A DNA stretch of 64,000 nt from Alligator mississippiensis (Eukaryota; Chordata; Crocodylia; Alligatoridae). This document shows positions 23,101 to 35,323 of this stretch, piece after piece. Below the pieces are notes generated by a model. It saw only the letters and a list, made by a program, of their open reading frames with translations, had not been told where the DNA came from and did not search any database. The stretch covers positions 302,700,956-302,764,955 of the forward strand of contig NC_081824.1 of assembly GCF_030867095.1 (NCBI RefSeq). The letters are read 5' to 3'. A program made the translations under genes and the position numbers. How positions within the stretch are numbered: position 1 is the stretch's first letter; every line of letters begins with the position of its first letter.

Positions 23101-24539
23101 AAGGTACTTTAGGTAGAGGCTTTAGAGTATGCACTTCATCATCCCATACTTACACAATCAAAGTTGATGATGGCAGGGAGGGAGTCACAAAGTTTATTCG
23201 CACAAGGTAAATGGCATGCAGGCAACTGGAAGAAAGACTAGATTCATATGGAGAAAAGACAAAAACCAGAAAAATAAAAAAGCTAGCCGAAACTCCAGTT
23301 CTGAGACTGAAGTTAATATGGCCAATGTATTTATCCTCCATCTGACTCCATAGTAAATCAAGCCAAAGAATGTGTTCTTTATTGTTTCCATGATACCTAC
23401 TCATTGACAAGCCATTCCCCTTTTAGATTATTCTATTTTTAAGTCATAATTTCCATCTGTTCTTTGATCTTATACCACATAAGATATTTAGCTAATAACA
23501 TCATCCGTCAAATAGCAACTTTCCTTTAGAACTGAAACACTATCAACCCAGGATTCAATCCATCTGGTGATCAGTGCCTCTTAACAGGTATGTCTTGTGA
23601 ATGGCCACTTCTATATACAAGGTTATCAATTTATTTTTAATTATCCAGATAGCTTTGTTGTTACTTATGTTACACTTCTGCAGTCACTGGATTGATGTTT
23701 GGGTGATTACAATTCTGTGGCAAATGACTGAAACACATATCATACCTCAAGTATGCCTCAGTGGAAATACAGGAAACATTGTCATAGCTACTGTATTCTG
23801 TCTATCAGACAAATTCATGTGGCCCTTGTTGGTTCTTTTTTTTTTTTTTATAGATTTGGCTTTGTCTTCAACTTCTTTGGAAATTAATGATTATTATGCA
23901 TGTCACAGATAATATCTAAACAAATTAATTAATTAAAAAGTCTGAACTTTAAAAGCTGATACTCTTTAGAAAAGATGAATAAAGTGAAAGAAGAAATTTG
24001 TAAATATCTGCTTGAATTTTTAACCACAAATATTGACAATGTTTGTATTCCTTGTATGAAACATGTCAGAGCTGCAGGGAAGATTAACTGCAAAAACTGT
24101 ATCTGTGCACTATGTAGGAAATGTTTGCTGACTCTTCCAATCACGAAACAGAAGAAATACCATATGACTTGTTTGATGACTTGTAATAAAGTGACATAGC
24201 TTGAAGTTGGAATATCTGGAAGGGACCTATAGAGTAAAAAGTCCTCAAAGTTATTTAACAGAAAAAAAAAAAAGAATAATAAACAAGCCCAAGGAAACTG
24301 CAGTTGCCTTATGGCTATTTTCCAAGCACAGAGGTAATTTTTTTTCAAATACATTATTAGTTGCAAATTATTCACTCAACACAAGGATCTTACATCTCAT
24401 GCTGACTGTGTTGTCTTACACACAGAACATCGGAGGAGGGAATTCCATTCAGAATATTTACTTCACTGCCTTTTATGGCATGACAATATATCTCCGGATT
24501 TAAAAGAAAAAAGTACATTTACTTCTATTTCCCGGATCT
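20130..24539. other. Intergenic upstream of NDP; no gene recognised
   Basis: AT-rich sequence with no exon signature. A weak ancient-repeat-like patch (TTATTATTATTTACTAAGTA) lies at 22627 and another around 22080-22200. A T-run is at 23837-23850 and an A-run at 24262-24275. Distal NDP regulatory sequence could lie here but is not identifiable. Confidence 0.5.
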
Positions 24540-24800
24540 CCAATAATAAAAAGTCCCTGCAGAGGGGAGCTTGGCTGGTGGTGTTTAGTGATTTCTCAGA
24601 TAACAAGAGCTTCACATTTCTGTGGAATTCCCATTTGCCAGTGAGCTGCTGCTGCCGCTAGCCTGATTGATATATGACTGCAATGGCACTTTTCCATTTG
24701 ACATTCTCTCTCCCTCTCTCGCACTCTCTCTCTCTCTTAAACAACAGCCCTAACTTTTGTGTGTTGCAAATATAAAAGGCAAGCCATGTGACAGAGGACA
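24540..24800 (+). promoter_or_regulatory. NDP: Putative NDP promoter: CT tract and TATA-like box
   Basis: The region upstream of the exon 1 donor holds a CT-rich tract (24707-24737), a TATAAAAG box (24771-24778) and non-repetitive sequence at 24540-24700 with none of the transposon signatures seen elsewhere. In human NDP a CT repeat in exon 1 is reported to influence expression, so the tract may be a conserved element. The exact start site cannot be set from sequence alone. Confidence 0.5.
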
Positions 24801-24888
24801 GAAGAACAAAAGCATTTGGAAGTAACAGGACCTCTTTTTAGCTCTCCGAAGAGTGTAAGGGAAGGAAGGAGCAGCACATTTCCCAAAG
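24680..24888 (+). other. NDP: NDP non-coding exon 1 (5' UTR)
   Basis: The 3' boundary is well supported by a consensus donor, AAAG followed by GTAAGC, at 24889. The 5' end is uncertain. Human NDP exon 1 is non-coding, about 200 nt long and contains a CT-dinucleotide tract. A CT-rich tract lies here at 24707-24737, so an exon starting near 24680 would match. Alternatively, the TATAAAAG at 24771-24778 would place a start near 24800 and leave an exon of about 90 nt. An ATG at 24785 (followed at once by a stop, ATGTGA) would be in the leader under the first model only. Confidence 0.6.
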
Positions 24889-27690
24889 GTAAGCATAAGA
24901 GCTTTCACCAGATTTCAGCATACTCCAGATATACTTAAACTGAGCATTTACTCTCTTCATCTGACACACACACATTCTTCATCTATCATATTTAAAGTTA
25001 AAGTGTATTCACTTAAAATACACTTCAGTTCTACTGCCTGCATCTTCCTATCATCATTATTTCTTTGCTTATGTGTCTGTATGAGGATGCATATGAAAGC
25101 ACCAGAAAGGAAACAGGTAACATATACTCTGGTTCTGAATAAAATAGTGAAGTACTTTTCTTTTGGGAATGTGCTGGGCTTCTGTCTGTGACTTGGCACT
25201 GCTACTCAGTTGTAAGAATTTGGGGTGAATGGAAGCACTGGATTCTGTCCTGAATTCACAGAAAGAACTATAGTATCTCCAGCACTGTCTTTGTCCTATT
25301 ACAATAAGGCTCTATGAAAACAGGCAAGCCTGCTCGTTTAAAATGGAACTGTTTACTTTTATTACTACTTATGTATGCTGATCTCTTGCCAGTCATCTGC
25401 TGGAGTGCTTGGAATAATTTGAAACAATAGGCAATATTTATTTCTAGCTTTGTGTGTCATGCTTTGCAGCGGCACTTTTAATTTGCACATTATTATTTGT
25501 TGAAACTTCTGGGAAGCTTTACCAGGGACTGAACCAAACTAGTTATGGATTAGAATGGATTTAATGTATGTCTTTGATTGGCTAAAAACTCTGAGGAAAC
25601 CCACAGTGTTTGTCTTGGCCGTAGCATTGAGGGGTATATTTAGCACTCAGCTTACCCCCACAGCACAACAAACAATGTGATGTGGATATGCGGTCAGTAG
25701 ATCAAACTGGAGGATGCTCAGGCAGGGCACTGCTTTCTTCTGCAATCTGCAAGACCCCAAAACATTTGCAGAAGATCGTAAGGAATCTTTCAATCCCCTG
25801 AAATCATTGTTTTCCAGGATAACATTTCACTTTAAAAGGAGCATCTCTGCAAGAGACATGAACATAACTGTTTTTTATGTGTGTAGAACAAAAGAAGAGT
25901 ATGACTGTGAACTGAATGATAATGTATCAGAGTACAGTATAACTGGAATTCATTGTAATGGATAAAACCTCATAAGAACTTAATTAAAGAAGACAGAACC
26001 ATGTATCTACTGAGATTCAGGTGAGTCATTCCTGTAAAAGCTAAAATGTGTTGCTTAAATAGCAATAATAAAAAACAGAAGGATAGTTGAAAACATATCA
26101 TCTCAATCTAATTTAAAATGTATTAATGAAATGATCTAGTATCGATGTAGCAGCTCAGCAGAGAAAGAGTGAGTGCAAAAACATTTTACTTTTTAATTTT
26201 TAAAAATTTTCAAATCAACAGTCCGGCACTTACTGCTTGGGACTAGGAGTCAGAAGTCTAATAGTCATTCTAAAGTTTATTTAAACAACTACCACAGTTT
26301 TCTTTTCTTTAAAAAATAGCCTAAGAGTCAGTACTTATTATTTCTACCTCACAGGGATACCATGAAGGTTAATTTGCTGATGTTTGTACTGCTCTTTGAA
26401 GACAAAAATTGCAATAAAAATGCTAAGTGTTATCAGTAATTTTGTATAACTTCATAACACAACCTGTCATAATGGGAGCATGGAAGGGACACCAGGTACT
26501 AGAACTGAAAGGAACAATCAAAGTGATCATTTAAAATTGCAGTGATTATACTTCTCTTCATACCAGTGCTGTGTTTTAAAATGATTTCCTAGTGAAAGCA
26601 GCCCAGATGGTTGGTAGAGTTACTACATGTGGGTATAACAGGCATGATTCTGTTATCTGTCCCAACTTAAAAGAACATCTTGTTTTCACAGGATCTCATT
26701 TTTTTCTTGTGAATTGTTAGCAGTACTCACTTTTGCACAGATAGTGAGATCTTATTCATGCTAGCGAGCAGTTATGTACATGAGTAACTCCATGGCTTAC
26801 CAGTTTGAATCAGAACTTTGCAATTTAAACTCAAATGACATAAAAGTTGACCTCCTCCTGCTGGAATTATGAAATCTTATTTCCGGTATAACTATCTTAC
26901 TAAGGCATGTTCAGACTATTTAATTTTAAAACATAAAGGGGATAAAACAGGTATTTGTTGTTTTAAGTTTACCTTGTCAAAATGTATTTTTATTAGAATT
27001 AAAACATTTATCAGTGGACTTTGGCCAGATATTCTTATTATGGAATCATTATTTAAGCCATTGCCTGTCAGTCCTACATCTTTAGATGCAATTTTTTACA
27101 CCACCTATTTTTAAACAGATGCATGTATGTAGATTACCCATGCCTGATGAGCAGACAAGCTTGGTTGGTCTGCGTACTGTTTATAGCAGTGGTATGTCAT
27201 GCAGCTATCTAAGCATGGGCAATTTGCACAATAGCAGTTGGCCTAACCTAGACAGTCCCAGATGTGCCAGAGGGGCTTTAAAACCTGTTTATCCTCACTT
27301 GCTTTGATTGCTGAGATGGTAACAGCATTCCCCTAAATGGGAGAGATTTGTGGCACCTTCTCTGAGGCTGTCATCAGTGATCCTCCATGAATCATTTGAC
27401 AAGGAGAGCTTATGTAGTCAACTTCATTCACTACATCCCCTGGGTCCAACCATATTACTTCTCTCATCAGTCTGCTCTTCAGATGACCAGGAAGTGAGAA
27501 GGTTATTCCTAGATCTAGACAACCCTGACAAAATCCTGCCAGATTGGGCTGATGTCAAGCCACCAAGACATCTTCTTATCCAAATATTATAGCAGATTTT
27601 AAAAATGAAAAGCAAAACTAACTTTGTTAAAAATCCCCACACCTCTCAGACTCTACACTTCACCTCAGGAGATAATTAGATCTATTGGTT

Positions 27691-28195
27691 TCAGGAACAT
27701 AGGAACTGCTGCATTGGCAAGGACTGCTGGCCCATTTAATTGAGTGCTCTGTCTTCATCAGGAGCTCGAGGAAGCCACTTCAAGGAGAGATACCAAAATC
27801 CCTCTAATAGACTGTTATCAAATAACCTATGTACCAGAAAATGTATCCCTATGCCACTGACTTAAAAAGTTGGCATATGCCCTGAAGCATGAGGGTTTCT
27901 AATCTTTCTCCAAACTTTTCCAAAAATGCCTTTGTTGTAACTCTAGAGGTTCACATCCTTCAGACAGAAAAAATCTAATCCTTTCTTGAAGCCTCAATGC
28001 TATTCTGTGGAACTGAGTAGTAGAGCTATTGTTCATTATGTAAAAGTATGTGTCCTTTCATCGATTTTAAATTTGCTGCCTTTCAGTTTCATTGACTATC
28101 TCTTTGTTCTCCTATCTCAAAAGAAGGTGAATAGCAGTGCCTAATTCATCTTCTCCTTACCATTTGTGATTTCATATAACTCTTGATGGCTTTCC
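27691..28195 (-). mobile_element. Old CR1/L3-type LINE fragment
   Basis: The left edge GGAACATAGGAACTGCTGCATTGG and the inner block ATTTTAAATTTGCTGCCTTTC followed by TTTCATTGACTATCTCTTTG parallel the inverted 3' region of the older CR1 class in turtles and crocodiles. It is strongly diverged, with no ORF. Confidence 0.6.
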
Positions 28196-30756
28196 ACTGA
28201 ATGCTTGTTGCATTGTAACTCAAGTTAATTCCAGGATACATGCTTAGCTGCAGTCAAATTAGCTCATTGCCATGACTCCCTGTGGGCAAGCAGCATATTT
28301 TAATTTCCCACAATTCTGTACATGCATATGAAGAGATGCTGTTGCCTGGCCTGATGATGATCAGCTGTTATTTCCTTTTTATATGTGTCAGTGTGGAACA
28401 TATTAAAGTTTCTCAGTAATGGAATGTTTGGAATCCCTCTGATGCCCCACCTCTAACTTAGCAGAACAATAAAAGCAAGGTTGGAGTAAGCCTTTGAGCA
28501 GCTGGTAGTCTATATATTCTTTCTTTTTTCATGTAATCTAATTCAGAATAGAATTGGGGTAGCACTGGCAGTGCCACTTCCAAACACCATCCGCTTTCAT
28601 CCTATTTACTAGGATCAAGTGCAGGGCATATCCGACTAAAGACCCTTTATATTAAAGGGAACATAGTCTTTCCTCTGGTAACACACTGATTGTCTACATT
28701 GTTGGGTACATTGTTATAGGGGAAACACAGCTACTAAGAATTCCACTATATGAAGATTATATCAAGATTCTTCATGTTCATGTTTTGTTTCTGCTGATGA
28801 GATTTTCATGCTTATTATGACTGAGCTGTAAACTATGACAAATATGGCAATGTAGAAGGCAGCACTGGTTATGTTGCCCTTTAAGATATATGAGTAAGAT
28901 TGGAGGCACTGCCTGGGCTCTGGTTTGGCAAAGGTTAAGCATGGCATGACATTGACACTCACATGACTGTTATGGCATGTACAGAGGTGTGGGAGTGTTG
29001 AGCTAAATGGGACCCAAGAGTGTGGTGCCCCTTGTTAAAATACCTGAGTTGCTCTCATCGGCCAAATTTTGACATCCTTTATCACTGTTTGTTCCTTTGG
29101 GCAAGCTCTTAGAGATGCTAATGTGAGGTCTGCCAAAGTATAAGCTTAATTAAGAAGCACAGGATTTGGTGTGATGATCCCCTGCTGAAACCACTGGAAG
29201 GGATATATTTGCTGAATAAGAATCAGTAGAAAATCATGATTACCTTTTTGTTCCTGCACCTGCCAGTTCTTTGGGAACTTAAATAAAACCAGACCTCAGT
29301 TACTAGTCCAAGATCATAACAACTAACATGGAATCAAAAAGCGCCTACTTGTTGGTAACATACTCCAACATAGACAGTACACATATGCTCTAATGCATGT
29401 CCCTTGCAGCTCCAGGCTCCAACGTGACTTTGAATCTGGTCAAAAGTCTTTTTTTCATTATTTGTGTTAGGCTAAAGCAAAGGCAAACCCAACCCAAGAT
29501 CAACATTTGAATGTGGGTATTGCCCTCAAAGAGCAGATACCTCTCCTGTTTCTTGCATAGTGTGATACCTAGTGAAGGTTTAGAATTCCCAGTCAGAAAA
29601 TTTCAGCTTTGCCCATTATGTTTCACACCCGGATGTACGGCTGTTCAGATCCTCTGTACTAAAAGGCATGAAAATATATTCTTCCCTTGTCTTTTGCTAA
29701 ACTCTTCATTAAGCTGCCTGAAATTCAATTAAGAAAAAAACAGGCTAGAGAGAGAACACAAATTTAGTATATCTCCATTAATGTTACTTAAGGCTTCATC
29801 ACAAAGCTCTACAAGCTCCTGGGCTCTAATGCGAGTTATTCTATACAAGTCACTAGAGGATCTATTTAAAGACTCCTGGCAGCATGAAAGAGAAAGGGTA
29901 AAAATACAACAACTCCTTTGTCTACCGATGGTTTTCTTTGGGAGTATATTAAAAACCTTCCCATATTTCTGTCTGTCCCTGTCTACTGGCAGAGTGCCAG
30001 CTAATAGTACCTACAACTGGTTTTCATTTCAAGATTGCAGCCATGAAGCACTGTATCTTTTTCTTCCAGCAGTTAAAGGATGGGAAGTATTCTTGCAAAT
30101 TTAGAAGTGATGAGCAACTAGCTCAAGAGCTATTGCCAGAGGTTTGCCCTACTTTGGGCACTAGGCCTCAATTTGGTAAACAAGTGGACTTTGCCTTATG
30201 CAGTTAATCCCAGTAAACTCAATGGGACTGATCACATGAACAATCACATATATTTGCAGCACTGGACCTTTGTATTATATTTTTTGTAAACACTGTTCAA
30301 TGGGTTTTTTTCTCAGTCCTAATGTATGGCAGCCTTGCCATAGTGCTCTTGTGGGCACTGATATTTTGTTACTACAAAATTAGAAGAGGCACTGATTTGG
30401 AAACTGAAATGCATTTGGGTTTCTTTACATTATTGCCGCGGCATTTGTAGTTTCTGAATTTTCAAGTTTCTTAAATCTTGATGATAGCCATCACATCTTC
30501 CCATTTTTAAAGCACAGCATTCTATACTTGCTGTTTGGTAGGATGAAAAATACGATACTCTCTGAGTACTGCAAGAAGATGAGCTTTCCTTCTTTAGAGG
30601 AGAAGATCTACAGATTTAAATCTCTTTATTTAACCTGTTTCCCTTTCTCCTGCCCCTATTTTTTACCTTATACTATTATTTTTCTGACACTTGCTTATAA
30701 GTATCAAGAATCAAGTTCTCTGGGTATGCCTATGCCATAGTGGCAACACGTCCTAG

Positions 30757-31120
30757 CAGGGGTATACCTAGGGCGTTGGCAGATGTTGAACTAAAGGTGC
30801 CATGGAATCTGATGCACAAGTGTGGGCTGGGGACCAGATCCCCATTGGTCCATACTGTTGTACAGGGGGAACCTGGGATCATAATCCTGGGCTTCCCCTG
30901 TACTGGCAAGTAGGAAGCCAGTCAGCTTAGCCCTGCTCCCAGCCTCAGGTGCATATAGGAGTCAAGGTCTCTGATGTGCCTCTGCAGCTGGGACCACTGA
31001 TCAGCTGACTGCTGCTTCCAGCCTCAGGGGCAGACCAGAGACCTTGACTGCAATGCCCCTACAAGGCCTGATGAGCTGATGCCTGGCCACATGTGCAGTT
31101 TAAGGCACAACAGGAACCAG
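30757..31120. mobile_element. Possible hAT-like element
   Basis: It begins CAGGGGTATACCTAGGG, a hAT-type end. Two GGTCTCTGATG/AGAGACCTTGACT blocks inside are partly inverted (about 30963 and 31030). The right end was not found, so boundaries are approximate. Confidence 0.35.
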
Positions 31121-31536
31121 CCAAAAAATTATTACACATATTTGGTGTAGTATCTTTGGAGATTATTCTTTGTTTTATCACTCAATTAATTGCATTAAGA
31201 AGTGTCTGGGATACTGCTTAAGACATGTTTAACTGGTTAATTATATCCTAAGTGTGATGTCTGCCAGGGGCCCTAGAAATATGGAGACAGATTTTCAAAT
31301 AGCCCAAAAGGCTTTCATGTACCTATCATTTAAATCACTCCAAACCAGAGGGCTTAAAAAATCAAATGTGCAGTTGTTCTTTAATTCAGTTGCTGAATCT
31401 TATCATGCTTGATCTGATTCTCATTTATACAGAGGTTTCTAAAAGTGAGATTCTTAAATTATTTACACCCTCCGGGAGAACAGTGCTGAACTGGTCTTAA
31501 TGCAATTGAAAATCAGCTCCACCAACTCGTATACAG

Positions 31537-31715
31537 TGGGTGAATCTTGGCTCCATTACAATAAATGGCAAAGCTCCCATTGACGTCAGCAGGGCCAGGA
31601 CTTTACCCAATGTTTATACTGATTACCATATGTCAGTGTGGGACCCAATTCTCCGCTGATATAATGTGTATCAGCCTCTTGAAACTAATGTGCTGGTTTA
31701 CAGGTGAGGGTCTAA
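31537..31715. repeat. Ancient palindromic repeats
   Basis: At 31537-31611, GTGAATCTTGGCTCC is followed by AATGGCAAAGCTCCCATTGA and GGGCCAGGACTTTACCC, a palindromic unit like that at 18283. At 31640-31715, GACCCAATTCTC pairs loosely with an inverted GACCCTCACCTGTAAACC. Confidence 0.5.
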
Positions 31716-32807
31716 CTTAAAATGTTTAATCCAGTGTTTCAAGTAGAGGAAACATCTATTTAAACTGTTAACAGGAATATTTTAGGAATAACTTACTTCC
31801 ACTATAGTCACTTGTTTCTCTCTGGATATCACACAGCTACCTTATGATTTCATCAGGCCTTTACAAATTTGACTGCACAGATTTTGAAGGAACTTTTAGG
31901 ATCATATGACTGGACCTCTAGTTCATTGGCAGAACAGAAATTTCAGACACTAACATAACCAAATGGAAAGACAATATCATTTAGTGGCTGAACTAAAAGT
32001 AGCCACTGGGTCACTGAAGGATGGAGCCTTGTTGATTTCACTGAGAACTGGACTGGGCACAATATAGATTCATAGACTAGTATTTTTAAAGTATTCTAAA
32101 GGATTTTTAAAGTATTTTTTTAAGTAGTCTAGTTTTAAAGTATACAGGCATCTGCATGGAAACACACTTGTATAATTATGTCCATCCTCTTTGGATACTT
32201 GCTGAAAGAAGCAAAGATCTGCTGCTGCTTTGTCGTTCTGACATGGGAAGGTTCAGTATGCAGCAGGACCATAGTGGGGGCTTGTTCCAGAGGGCTTGTC
32301 TATAGCAAGCCTATGTTAGGTCTTGCAGAGGATGGGACTGAGCACTTACTACCCACCTGAGCTTGCTCACCCATTTCAGAAATAGAAGTTCACCCATGAG
32401 ACTACTCTGGAATTGTCTCCAGCACCTGCTTTCAGATCCATTGAATACTGAGGGTTCAAGAGTAGGCAAGGGGGATAAGCCCAAAGCAGCCTTGTGGGCA
32501 AATGTATGGCTTTGGATCATGTCAGTGGAATGAGATGTGTGGAATGTGCTCATTCCCACCCTCCTCATTACCCATTGCTATCATGATATAGACAGGTCCA
32601 GAGAAGCTGTAAACAGGAGCTCTGAAAAGAACTGAGTCCATGGTTCCTCACTGTGTGGAGAATAGTAGAGGTGCCTGCTCTGCAGGTCCATCACCTGTGT
32701 AAAAGCACTAACCATTTTTTCCTGCTTATAGGAATGTAGTGAGCTACTACTTCCCTTCTGCTGGATTGGAAGGGAATTCCATCCCTCCGGTTTCTGAACA
32801 TTGATGG

Positions 32808-33010
32808 TCATGTCTACATGGCAGCCAGGCTTACCGGGGCTCACAGTAGCACACTCACTGCTTTAGGGCTAGTGAGTGACACTGCCAATGACTCCTCCCC
32901 AGTCCCAATCAGCCTGCCCTTGGTAAGGCAAGTACCCAGCTACACAGTTTACATGTTAGAGGGCACTGTAGCCAGGCCCAGTAAATGTATTGTGTAGAGA
33001 CGGCTCATGG
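32808..33010. mobile_element. Short MITE-like element
   Basis: The left end GTCATGTCTACATGGCA and the inverted right end AGCCGTCTCTACACAAT resemble family A ends. No target duplication was clear. Confidence 0.35.
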
Positions 33011-34317
33011 CTCACTAACCCAAATGAATTTAGTTGTCATTTTCACAGGAATGGCAAATTTTACCTAAAGGACGGAATAATATAGTTTATTCTACTTGAT
33101 AATATAGTTTAACAGGCATCTCATTGCAATAATATAGCAAGGAATAACTTATAGTTGAGAATGAATAAACATTTCCATTCTAACCCAGATTTGAGTAGCT
33201 TCCCAAAACTTTAATCGCTTTGGTCTAAACTTTTTAAGGCTTGGTAAACTTGCCCAAGCATCTTTTAAAATAGTCACGTCAGCATTTTGGAGAACAAGCA
33301 CAGTGAGCCATATATTATTTTGTCATAAGAATTTTGTGACACATTTTTACAGCTGCAATGTTGTAAGGCTGAGCAGTGTTGTGTCTTTTCCTGTTTACAT
33401 AATAAAGACAAAATGAAGGAACCACATGGGAAGGGTGGGATCCAAATAATCATGTTTACTAAATATACACAACATGCAAGGCAGAGCTATATATTTATAC
33501 ACTGCTTCTCTGGCTGGGTTTTGGCAGCTTTTAAAACATAGAACACATTGAATGAACTGAATTGCACCTACCTTTGGCAGGAAGTTTTCTCAAGCTTTTA
33601 AAATACACACTTAAAAAAGCCAAGCGGTACATATGTGCATGACTAATTTAGCTGTACAATGGAAAACTCTCCTGAACTACCCAATAAATGAGTCCTTGCC
33701 TCATTCCCTTCACATCTTGCAGGATAAAAGCTGTGCAACTCCTACAGATTCCCAGAGGATTACTCAGTCTTGTGCACTTTCCAATTATACAGAAGAAAGG
33801 ATATTCTCTTCTAGATCTCATAAAATCATGCCATCTTGCCAAAGAATCCCAAATCATAGCAAGGGCATTCATTTAGGGTTCTAGTCCTTGCTCCCAGAGT
33901 TATTTCTGGGTTTTGTCCAATGACCTTCTAACATAAAACACATAAACACTCCTGGGAGTAGGGGCATGATCCCAGAACTTTATTTTTCCCAGGAGTCACT
34001 TTCTTCACAGAGCTACCAAGGTGTTCTCCTTTTTGCTTGTTCTCTTTCTGGCCCCATAGCTCATGCAGTTTTTTGGCAGCTGCCCAATGTCTCAGCTTCA
34101 ATAAGAGAGGGGGAAGGGTGCTATGACTCAGCCTGTTTTATAACTCAACAGTTGCGGCACTCTCCTGAGAAGTAAGAGATATAGGTGTGAGTCTCCCCAG
34201 GCTGAGGAAGGCCATGAACCTAGGTCTTCTGTGTGGGTGAGCACCACATAGAAGACCTAGGACCAAATAAGACAGACACCCTAGCACCATCTTTGAGATA
34301 AACTTAGTGCTCTCAGT

Positions 34318-34607
34318 GGGTGCATCTACATGTGATGCTATGTCGTCGTAGCAATGCACTATGGTGATGTAGCATCCACAGGCGTCTACATTTGACCAGC
34401 AGCTACTTGCAGTAGCGATGCACTCCTCTGGTATAGTACACCGCTATGGCAAAATAGCTGCTAAAAATAACTGTGTTTTACTCGTACAGCACAGTACAGG
34501 CTATTTTTGTGCCATAATTTAGTATTTCCAAAGGATCACACTTCCTTTGGAAGTACCACATCTTGCACAGTAACAACATCACCATAGTGACATGTGTAGA
34601 TGTGCCC
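34318..34607. mobile_element. MITE, family A (compact 290 bp copy)
   Basis: The terminal inverted repeats GGGTGCATCTACATGTGATG and (inverted) GGGCACATCTACACATGTCA are about 25 bp long. The interior is AT-balanced and lacks the GC-rich filler of the larger copies. It ends next to AGTG, close to the left-flank CAGT. Confidence 0.7.
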
Positions 34608-34679
34608 AGTGTAAATTAGGCATGCTCCAAGCATTTAACTTTAATAGAATTTTTGCCATGTGACAATTTTGTTGTGTCA

Positions 34680-34696
34680 CCCCCCCCCCCCCCCCA
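34680..34696 (+). repeat. Poly-C run
   Basis: About 17 consecutive C; length may be inexact in an assembly. Confidence 0.9.
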
Positions 34697-34984
34697 AATT
34701 TTCTGATTAGGAGAAGTGAAACATCAACATTTCATTATGGACAATATGTTGAAGGGAATGCACTTTTTTTTTTTTTTGTGGGAAGTCAGTTTCAAATAGA
34801 ATACATCTTTTTAGAATGTGAGTTGCAATGAAAAAAAACATTTTATGTGTTGAATCAATTTGATGTTTCTGAACCGAATCTTTTTCAGAATGTTTTATGT
34901 AAGATTTTTAATGTTTTGATTTTTCATTTTGATCTGGAATAGAAAGTAATTTCTAAATGCCTATATGTTCTATTCAGACAAAAT

Positions 34985-35323
34985 CCATTTTCCAAACAGC
35001 TCATGTGTGTCTGTTCAGGTGTCTTCATAAACTAGCAAGTTGAGTTTGAACCTAGAGGTACCATGATTGCACACACACATGAAGTCATGGTAATTGCATG
35101 TATAAATAACTTCTTATTTATCTGTGCATTTGCATACATATATACAAAAATATATGCATACACACATTAGAAAAGTGTGCGTGCAACTGCATAGATAAAT
35201 AAGAAGTTGTTTATATGTGCAATTACCACAATTGTGTGTGCAGTCATTGTACTTCTACATTTAAATTTAGTTTGCCACTTTATGTGCAGACAACTGAACA
35301 CACATTTTTGAAAATGTAGTCTA
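34985..35323. mobile_element. Foldback (long inverted-repeat) element, ~340 bp
   Basis: The left arm contains TTCAGGTGTC, GATTGCACACACACA, TGGTAATTGCA and AACTTCTTATTTATCTGTGC. The inverted right arm contains TTCAGTTGTC, GACTGCACACACA, TGGTAATTGCA and AACTTCTTATTTATCTATGC in the same order. The arms are about 150 bp each around an AT-rich centre near 35150 (TATATACAAAAATATATGC). The two arms could form one long hairpin. No protein. Confidence 0.75.
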
